The position numbers and the translations under genes are program-made. A stretch of DNA of 37,170 nt from a virus: the IMG/VR virus record IMGVR_UViG_3300027973_000108, positions 1 through 37,170 of that record; one strand, given 5' to 3'. The notes under the pieces were generated by a model. The model saw only the letters and a list, made by a program, of their open reading frames with translations. It did no database searches and was not told the origin of the DNA. Below, piece by piece: positions 30,600 to 35,918 of the stretch (the first letter of the stretch is position 1; the number at the start of each line of letters is the position of its first letter).

Positions 30600-32042
30600 A
30601 TGATAATTTTAGGAATAAACGAAACATCCCACGACGCCTCAGTATCTTTAATTAAAGATGGAGAAATACTATTTGCGGGACACGCAGAAAGATACAGTAA
30701 ACAAAAAAATGACTGGTACGTCAACGATAGCCTAATTGAGAACGCTTTGTCTTACGGGGTACCTGATCGTATAGCCTACTATGAGAAACCCGCTCTAAAG
30801 GCATCTAGGCTATTTTTAAGGGGTGGTTCTGGTGACTGGAAACCTAGATTTAATTTGCCAGGAGTCCCTAGGAAATCTTTTAGCCACCACTACTCTCATG
30901 CAGCAGCTGGATACTATACCAGTACATTTAATGATGCAGTTATTGTAGTGCTAGATGCTATTGGAGAATACAATACATCTACAATATGGGTGGGTGAAAA
31001 TGAAAAGATTACTTTAAAATACAAGCAAAACTACCCAGTTAGCTTTGGGTTATTTTATTCATCATTTACTCAATTAATAGGATTAATGCCAAATCAAGAA
31101 GAATATATTATGATGGGAATGGCTGCATATGGAGATTGGACTAAGTATTACAAAAAGGTTAATAATTACTTCCCCTCATACACTAGCCAAAAATATAACT
31201 TTCACAAAGGAATTACTGACTGGGGGTGGGTTTCAGAACAAGATAAGTTTGATATTGCAGCAGCAGTACAAGTAGTGTACGAGCAAAGATTAAATGATTT
31301 TATGCGTATGGCAAAACATTTAACTGGTAAAAGTAATTTGGTATTTATGGGAGGATGTGCTTTAAATTCATCTGCAAATACATTACTATGGAATATATTT
31401 GCAGATGTTTGGATAATGCCCAATCCAGGTGATGCTGGATCATCACTAGGTGCAGCAGCAGCCTTATATGGTAAACATATTAATTGGAAAGGTCCTTACC
31501 TTGGCTACGACATGGGTGGAGAATATCCTGTAGATAAAATACTTGAAGAAATAAAAACTAATAAAATAGCGGCAGTTGCAACAGGTAGAGCAGAATACGG
31601 ACCAAGAGCTCTTGGTAACAGAAGCATTTTAGCTGACCCCAGGGACCCAGACATTAAAGATAAAGTTAATTTAATTAAACAAAGAGAACAATTTAGGCCA
31701 TTTGCCCCAGTAGTGCTTGAAGAGTTTGCAAGCGAATGGTTTGATATGAATTTTACGTCACCATATATGCAGTATACAGTTAAGTGTAAATACCCAGACA
31801 AGATACCTTCAGTTGTTCATAAAGACGGAACTTCTAGAGTTCAAACCGTAAACAAAGAGCAACACCCAGGTCTTCACATGCTTTTAAGAAAATGGTATTG
31901 GGATACTGGCTGCCCTGTTCTTTTAAATACAAGTTTAAATATAAAGGGGCAACCATTATTAAATGACATACAGGATGCTATTGACTGGCAAGTATATTAT
32001 AGTTATAATATAATAACTAGCAACAATAGCTTAGTTGGTTAA
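30600..32042 (+). CDS. Carbamoyltransferase (NodU/TobZ family)
   Basis: 480 residues. The HypF/YrdC-less NodU-type fold is visible: GINETSHDASVSLIKDG at the start, the HHYSHAAAGYYTS motif near 94-107 (metal and carbamoyl-adenylate site), VVLDAIGEYNT, EYIMMGMAAYGD near 169-180, GGCALNSS near 251, GDAGSSLGAAAALYG near 279, and RAEYGPRALGNRSILADPR near 329-347. The family uses carbamoyl phosphate and ATP to put a carbamoyl group on a hydroxyl of a sugar, antibiotic or nodulation factor. A short, weak purine stretch (GAGATGGAGA) precedes the ATG. The last 23 bases overlap a tRNA gene. In a phage this points to tailoring of a sugar or nucleoside. Confidence 0.88.
   Translation: MIILGINETSHDASVSLIKDGEILFAGHAERYSKQKNDWYVNDSLIENALSYGVPDRIAYYEKPALKASRLFLRGGSGDWKPRFNLPGVPRKSFSHHYSHAAAGYYTSTFNDAVIVVLDAIGEYNTSTIWVGENEKITLKYKQNYPVSFGLFYSSFTQLIGLMPNQEEYIMMGMAAYGDWTKYYKKVNNYFPSYTSQKYNFHKGITDWGWVSEQDKFDIAAAVQVVYEQRLNDFMRMAKHLTGKSNLVFMGGCALNSSANTLLWNIFADVWIMPNPGDAGSSLGAAAALYGKHINWKGPYLGYDMGGEYPVDKILEEIKTNKIAAVATGRAEYGPRALGNRSILADPRDPDIKDKVNLIKQREQFRPFAPVVLEEFASEWFDMNFTSPYMQYTVKCKYPDKIPSVVHKDGTSRVQTVNKEQHPGLHMLLRKWYWDTGCPVLLNTSLNIKGQPLLNDIQDAIDWQVYYSYNIITSNNSLVG
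31981..32009 (+). promoter_or_regulatory. Near-consensus promoter for the CAU tRNA, inside the carbamoyltransferase gene
   Basis: TTGACT (31981-31986), a 17-base spacer and TATAAT (32004-32009), with a second TATAAT at 32009-32014. The predicted start near 32016 is 4 bases before the mature tRNA 5' end at 32020. The promoter lies wholly within codons for the carbamoyltransferase C-terminus. Confidence 0.8.
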
Positions 32043-32093
32043 AGCCCCGAACTCATAATTCGGTAATCGTAGGTTCAAGTCCTACTTGTTGCA
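32020..32093 (+). tRNA. tRNA with CAU anticodon (Met, or Ile2 reading AUA)
   Basis: A textbook cloverleaf with perfect stems: acceptor GCAACAA/TTGTTGC, D stem GCTT/AAGC, anticodon stem CCGAA/TTCGG with loop CTCATAA (anticodon CAT, 32054-32056), variable loop TAATC, T stem GTAGG/CCTAC, discriminator A; CCA not encoded. It is not an initiator (pair 1-72 is G-C). AUA codons are frequent in this genome, so a lysidine-modified tRNA-Ile2 is as likely as elongator Met. It overlaps the 3' end of the carbamoyltransferase gene by 23 bases and has its own promoter. Confidence 0.92.
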
Positions 32094-32105
32094 CAAGGAG
32101 AAAAA

Positions 32106-32414
32106 ATGGAAGAAAATGAGTTCGAAAGAGATTTAGAGCACTATATAGAGATAGGTGCTGTAGAATTGTCTGGCATAGATGAATACGGTGAAATAATTTT
32201 TAAGATTACAGATAAGGCCGAATTTTTAGTCCCAGAGCTTTGGCAGGCACATAAAGACTATATAGATCAAACTCTATTGGATTTGTATGAAAAGGATTTA
32301 ATTTCCGTTGAATATAACGAAAACCTTGAAGCTACAATTACTTTGACAGAAGAGGCCAAAAAGATAGCAAAACAACATGGAATGATTGAGGTTGAAAATG
32401 AAGAAGATAGATAA
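32106..32414 (+). CDS. Acidic protein of unknown function (102 residues)
   Basis: Begins 12 bases after the tRNA with an AAGGAG ribosome-binding site. Acidic throughout (start MEENEFERDLEHYIEIGAVE), helical, with a strand pair in the middle (GEIIFKITDKAEF) and a helix-strand end (EATITLTEEAKKIAKQHGM), an arrangement like a winged-helix protein. A similar gene type is common in phages, but its function is not known to me. It overlaps the SGNH gene by 17 bases. Confidence 0.55.
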   Translation: MEENEFERDLEHYIEIGAVELSGIDEYGEIIFKITDKAEFLVPELWQAHKDYIDQTLLDLYEKDLISVEYNENLEATITLTEEAKKIAKQHGMIEVENEEDR

Positions 32415-33378
32415 GATTAAAATATTTGAAGAAAAGAATTTTACAAAGCTTTTTGATAAAGGCTTAGTCAGCTATGAGGAACCAAATACAAGTCTTTATA
32501 GAATGAAGCATGAGATAAAACTGGGAATAAAAGAAGACCTAGATTTTACATATAATTATAACTCATTAGGACTTAGATCTGATGAATTTAAAAAGGAGCA
32601 TCAGGGCAAACACATTTTATTTGCTGGGTGCTCTGAAACAGAAGGCATAGGAACTAAATTAGATAACCTTTGGGCGTATAGAGTTTATAAAAAAATAGAA
32701 GATGTAGAAAAATGTTCTGGTTTTTTCAACATAGGTGTCAGAGCTTTAACAATAGATTTGATAATTGGTCAGATTTTTTCTTATATAGAAGAATACGGAA
32801 AGCCAGATACCCTTTTTATAAATTACCCAGATTTTTATAGATACTACAAGTGGGATTCAGAAAAAGAACATTGGGTAGCCAGAGCAGGAATAGTGTCTGG
32901 TATAGGATACAACCCGATGGATAAATTTTATTTAAAGGATTTTAAATCTGCAGTAATTAATGAAAACAATTATATTTTAATAAAAGATTTAATCGATGAA
33001 AGTATTATTCAAAAAAGTCTTGTAGCCAATAGTTCGTACTTTGAACCAGAACACATGTATGAAGATAAATATTATGAGTCTGTAATACAGGGATTTAAGT
33101 ATTTTGAACTAATGGAAAAATTTTGTCGCATACTTAAAATAGATTTATTTTGGGGTACATGGGATAGATATTCTTCTGACAGTATACAAAACAGTAATTT
33201 GTTTGAAGATTATGTTAATATAGGAAAAATTAAAAGTTTTTATAAGTGGGCAGATGAGTCTGGATACACAACAAAGAGCCTTTCCTCTAGAGATTTTGGA
33301 CACTGTGGGCCATCATATCACGAATACTGGGCAGAACAAATGGTTGAGGCGTATATGGAGAAATTAAAAAACAAATGA
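32398..33378 (+). CDS. SGNH/GDSL-hydrolase-like protein 1
   Basis: 326 residues from the ATG at 32398; a TTG at 32386 is less likely. After a 70-residue lead-in, the first SGNH block is LFAGCSETEGIG near residues 74-85 (Ser of the G-x-S pair as nucleophile), then a FFNIGVRALTIDLIIGQI region like blocks II/III, and the last block DFGHCGPSYHEYWAEQM near 299-315 supplies Asp and His. SGNH enzymes are often O-acyl esterases or acyltransferases acting on glycans. It is paralogous to the gene at 34989. It overlaps the LLM gene as ATGA. Confidence 0.65.
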   Translation: MKKIDKIKIFEEKNFTKLFDKGLVSYEEPNTSLYRMKHEIKLGIKEDLDFTYNYNSLGLRSDEFKKEHQGKHILFAGCSETEGIGTKLDNLWAYRVYKKIEDVEKCSGFFNIGVRALTIDLIIGQIFSYIEEYGKPDTLFINYPDFYRYYKWDSEKEHWVARAGIVSGIGYNPMDKFYLKDFKSAVINENNYILIKDLIDESIIQKSLVANSSYFEPEHMYEDKYYESVIQGFKYFELMEKFCRILKIDLFWGTWDRYSSDSIQNSNLFEDYVNIGKIKSFYKWADESGYTTKSLSSRDFGHCGPSYHEYWAEQMVEAYMEKLKNK

Positions 33379-34202
33379 GATTCCACTGGATGCACCGATT
33401 TGATTTCGGAAATACAGAAAAAGAATTGATTTACATGGCGGAAACGCTAGAAAAATCAAAAGCCTATTCAGTCCTACTGACCTACTCCTTTGGATCACCA
33501 GACTTTGTCCCATTTTTGCCAAGCATGATTAAGTCAACAAAAAAACTTAAGTTTATGATGGCATTTAGGGCGTACACCCTTAGTCCAGAATATGCAATTA
33601 GAACATTTGAAACAATAAAAAATACGTATGGGAGCAGGCTTACTTTTAATTTAGTTGCTGGCAAGATGGTGGATCACGAAGAAAAAGTAGCTATTGAAAT
33701 GTATAACTTCGATAAATCCCTTATTGATACTGTTGGAAAAAGAATAGACCTAGCAGATAAATGGGCAGATAAATTTTTTAATTTTTACGCTAAAAAAAAT
33801 CTAAAGCCACCCATTTCTTATACGATTGCAAACTCTCCAATTACTCTTGATCTGGCTAATAAATGGACTGATTATGCTATTGTTCATGAGGGCAGGCTAG
33901 AAAAATCATTTAACGAATTAAAAAATACTAAAATAGTATTAACAATTGATCCTCTAATTAGAGAAACAAAAGAGGAGCTTGATCAAGATATAGAGTACCG
34001 CAAGCAGTCTTGGAGCACTAATTTGGGAGAAAAGCCAGTTGTGCTAGAAAAACAAAATCATTCAATTAAAGGTAATATGGAAGAAGTAAAGCAACAAATT
34101 ACTGAAATATATAATAAGTATGGGGTTGAAGATTTTATGATTGTTACAAGCCAAAAAGATATATCTAGCCTTTTAAAGCTTATGGAAGAGATGTCTGTTT
34201 AA
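33375..34202 (+). CDS. Luciferase-like flavin-dependent monooxygenase (LLM family)
   Basis: 275 residues in an ATGA overlap with the SGNH gene. The segment KKLKFMMAFRAYTLSPEYA (residues about 50-68), followed by RLTFNLVAGKMVDHE near 84-98, closely follows the SsuD/LLM pattern, LKF-(V/M)-(A)-R-P-x-x-x-SP then R-x-x-x-N-(L/V)-V-x-G. LLM enzymes form a TIM barrel that binds FMN or F420 and oxidises sulfonates, aldehydes or other organics. It is shorter than SsuD (about 380), and the flavin reductase partner is not in the window. I know of few phage examples; this is the least expected enzyme of the cassette. Confidence 0.7.
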   Translation: MRFHWMHRFDFGNTEKELIYMAETLEKSKAYSVLLTYSFGSPDFVPFLPSMIKSTKKLKFMMAFRAYTLSPEYAIRTFETIKNTYGSRLTFNLVAGKMVDHEEKVAIEMYNFDKSLIDTVGKRIDLADKWADKFFNFYAKKNLKPPISYTIANSPITLDLANKWTDYAIVHEGRLEKSFNELKNTKIVLTIDPLIRETKEELDQDIEYRKQSWSTNLGEKPVVLEKQNHSIKGNMEEVKQQITEIYNKYGVEDFMIVTSQKDISSLLKLMEEMSV

Positions 34203-34231
34203 TTGTAAAAAAGTCTAAGATTTGCTATAAT
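34203..34231 (+). promoter_or_regulatory. Promoter for hsp20
   Basis: TTGTAA (34203-34208), a 17-base spacer and TGC-TATAAT (hexamer 34226-34231), starting right after the LLM stop. The predicted start near 34238 gives a leader of about 52 bases. Confidence 0.7.
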
Positions 34232-34237
34232 AATATA

Positions 34238-34289
34238 TAGGTCGCCAAATGGGGCCTAAATTAACTTATTCGCTTGAAGGAGGAATAAT
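34238..34289 (+). promoter_or_regulatory. hsp20 leader with candidate RNA thermometer hairpin
   Basis: The leader holds a first hairpin (TAGGTC 34238-34243 with GGCCTA 34253-34258) and, at the ribosome-binding site, a stem of TTATTC (34266-34271) with GAATAA (34283-34288). That stem encloses the GAAGGAG Shine-Dalgarno, with two further weak pairs and a small loop inside. The AU-rich stem could hide the ribosome-binding site at low temperature and melt on warming, as known for many bacterial hsp20 leaders. Confidence 0.45.
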
Positions 34290-34697
34290 ATGGTAACAAA
34301 ACTTGCTATGGATTTTTTCAATGATCCATTTTTTATTGGATGGGATACAAATTTTGCAAAAATGCAATCTTCAAACTCTAACTATCCAATTTACGATCTA
34401 GTCAAATTCGATAATGGTGCCTACGGCATTAGCTTGGCAATTGCTGGATTCCAACGTGAAGACATCAGCATTTACATTGAAAATAATAATTTAGTAATTA
34501 AAGGTGAATTACACGGAGAACACTGGGATGGAGAATATATCCACGAAGGAATTGCCAAAAGAAATTTTGAAAGGTCATTTTCATTAGGAGAATATATGGA
34601 AGTTGATCTTGCCGAAATGAAAGATGGCATGCTTCACATACACATTAGTAAAAATGTCCCAGAAGAGAAAAAGCCTAAAACAATTAAAATAAAGTAA
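34290..34697 (+). CDS. hsp20: Small heat shock protein (HSP20/alpha-crystallin)
   Basis: 135 residues. The alpha-crystallin domain spans about residues 28-125: YPIYDLVKFDNGAYGISLAI, AGFQREDISI, LVIKGELHG, GEYIHEGIAKRNFERSF, SLGEYMEVDLAEMKDGMLHI and a C-terminal PKTIKIK tail. This is the IbpA-like chaperone that binds unfolding proteins; it is found in many aquatic phages, where it may help fold virion proteins or protect the stressed host. A strong GAAGGAGG site lies 6 bases before the ATG. Regulation by its own promoter and a possible leader thermometer. Confidence 0.9.
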   Translation: MVTKLAMDFFNDPFFIGWDTNFAKMQSSNSNYPIYDLVKFDNGAYGISLAIAGFQREDISIYIENNNLVIKGELHGEHWDGEYIHEGIAKRNFERSFSLGEYMEVDLAEMKDGMLHIHISKNVPEEKKPKTIKIK

Positions 34698-34699
34698 GA

Positions 34700-34705
34700 T
34701 ATAAT
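34700..34705 (+). promoter_or_regulatory. -10 element for the structured leader RNA
   Basis: TATAAT with no TG extension and no convincing -35, three bases after the hsp20 stop. The predicted start near 34711 coincides with the first stem of the structured leader. Alternatively, the leader is an intercistronic part of the hsp20 transcript. Confidence 0.5.
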
Positions 34706-34708
34706 AGA

Positions 34709-34802
34709 AGTCTGCACCCCGTCACTGGGGAGTCGCAGACTATTCGGGTCGCTACTCGAAGGATGGACCTGAGCATGTCCCCAAACTGCTCTTTAACAAA
34801 GG
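34709..34802 (+). ncRNA. Highly structured leader RNA, riboswitch-like, upstream of the FmdB-type gene
   Basis: About 94 bases, noncoding and more GC-rich than its surroundings. Stems: AGTCTGC (34709-34715)/GCAGACT (34735-34741) around CCCC (34717-34720)/GGGG (34727-34730); TTCGGG (34743-34748)/CTCGAA (34755-34760, one G-U); and GGAC (34765-34768)/GTCC (34777-34780), or instead GAGCA (34771-34775)/TGCTC (34787-34791). With the second option the loop TCCCC (34778-34782) can pair with GGGGA (34727-34731) as a pseudoknot. CTTT (34791-34794) may also pair with AAAG of the ribosome-binding site. The mutually exclusive pairings resemble a riboswitch. I could not match it to a known class. Confidence 0.6.
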
Positions 34803-34809
34803 ATTAAGA

Positions 34810-34992
34810 ATGCCAACATATGAATACTCATGTATAGAATGTGATTTTTCTAGAGAAGTAATCAGGCCTATTTCAGAGGCAGAAGCCACAGAGATTTGTG
34901 AAAGATGTGGATACAAGATGAACAAGGTTTACCATTCTTTTGGCATACAGTTTAAGGGTAATGGGTTTTATAAAACCGATCATTCGAAATGA
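34810..34992 (+). CDS. FmdB-type zinc ribbon protein
   Basis: 60 residues. MPTYEYSCIECD at the start and EICERCGYKM near 30-40 give the two C-x2-C knuckles of the FmdB/CxxC_CXXC zinc-ribbon family. The family is widespread in bacteria and phages, with members proposed as regulators but no settled function. The ribosome-binding site AAAGGA lies at the end of a structured leader RNA, suggesting that translation is controlled. It overlaps the second SGNH gene by ATGA. Confidence 0.75.
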   Translation: MPTYEYSCIECDFSREVIRPISEAEATEICERCGYKMNKVYHSFGIQFKGNGFYKTDHSK

Positions 34993-35861
34993 TAGAGTAT
35001 CTTAATCCAGATGATATTGCTAGGTTATTCATAAATGATTTTGTAGAATGTGAACCTGCAACTGCAAAATCAGAAAAAGATTTTATTGATATAGAATATA
35101 CACACAATAAGTTCAACTATAGAGGCGATGGTTTTGAAAAAAATAACAAGATGCTTTCACTTGGATGTTCAAATACCTACGGTAGCGGTCTACCATATGA
35201 AAGCGTTTGGCCATCATTATTGGCTAATAAATTAAATTTAGATTTTTCAAACTTGGCGCAGCCAGGAGACTCTGCTACTATTCAGATCATGAAGGCTTTT
35301 TATTACTTTGAAAAATTTGGAAATCCTGAAATTATAGTAGCATTATTTCCAATGTTTAGGCTTCCATTTGTAAAAACAGAAAACAAATTAAAAAGCATGG
35401 TAGAAAATGTTGACCTGGGATTAGGAAAAGTTAAAAAATATTCTAAAGCTCCACACAAACCTGAAAATGTTTTAACAAGAGAGTTTTCATTTTTTTATGA
35501 TAGCGTAATGATTGATATTTTAAGACAATATTGTCTATCTAACAACATAAAGTTAGTATGGTCAGTCTGGCATCCTCATTACCAAGACTCAGTATACAAT
35601 GAGGTAAATAAATTTTATCCTGATCGACATAAAGAATACTGTAATGTGGAGGCTTTTAATTGGACGGATAAAGAATCAAATGAATGGGATTTTTATGGAG
35701 ACTATAACGCATTAAGGTGTCACAATGAAGATCGCTCACAAGATCTATTCTACAGAGCAGCGGATAGACTTGACAAAAACTCTAAAACACATTGGGGAAC
35801 ACATGTCCACACACACATTGCAGAATCATTTTACAAGAAGATTAATAACAATCTGAAATAA
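34989..35861 (+). CDS. SGNH/GDSL-hydrolase-like protein 2
   Basis: 290 residues in an ATGA overlap. First block LSLGCSNTYGSGLPYESVW near residues 55-73, then LANKLNLDFSNLAQPGDSAT (block II/III-like, with Gly and Asn), a hydrophobic IIVALFPMFRLPF strand, and THWGTHVHTHIAESFYKK near 266-283 with His at the catalytic end. The block order matches the SGNH gene at 32398, also sharing the GxSxTxGxG start, so the two are distant paralogues. Proteins of this type may act on acylated sugars. No signal peptide. A promoter follows after its stop. Confidence 0.6.
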   Translation: MIEYLNPDDIARLFINDFVECEPATAKSEKDFIDIEYTHNKFNYRGDGFEKNNKMLSLGCSNTYGSGLPYESVWPSLLANKLNLDFSNLAQPGDSATIQIMKAFYYFEKFGNPEIIVALFPMFRLPFVKTENKLKSMVENVDLGLGKVKKYSKAPHKPENVLTREFSFFYDSVMIDILRQYCLSNNIKLVWSVWHPHYQDSVYNEVNKFYPDRHKEYCNVEAFNWTDKESNEWDFYGDYNALRCHNEDRSQDLFYRAADRLDKNSKTHWGTHVHTHIAESFYKKINNNLK

Positions 35862-35866
35862 CATTC

Positions 35867-35875
35867 TGGTATAAT
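35867..35875 (+). promoter_or_regulatory. Extended -10 promoter for the exported protein gene
   Basis: TGG-TATAAT with the hexamer at 35870-35875; no clear -35. The predicted start near 35882 lies inside the inverted repeat that follows. Confidence 0.6.
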
Positions 35876-35877
35876 TA

Positions 35878-35907
35878 CTAAGTAAGCAAAAATATTGTAT
35901 TACTTAG
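35878..35907 (+). repeat. 8-bp inverted repeat between promoter and ribosome-binding site
   Basis: CTAAGTAA (35878-35885) and TTACTTAG (35900-35907), spaced by 14 bases. It straddles the predicted transcription start and its right arm shares the first AG of the AGGAG ribosome-binding site (35906-35910). It may be an operator or a hairpin limiting translation. Confidence 0.6.
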
Positions 35908-35918
35908 GAGATCCCTAG

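Noticed and set aside
28206-31801. Several - strand open frames (28206-28490, 28861-29118, 31202-31423, 31505-31801)
   Set aside because: All lie opposite terS, terL or the carbamoyltransferase, whose motifs fix the coding strand.
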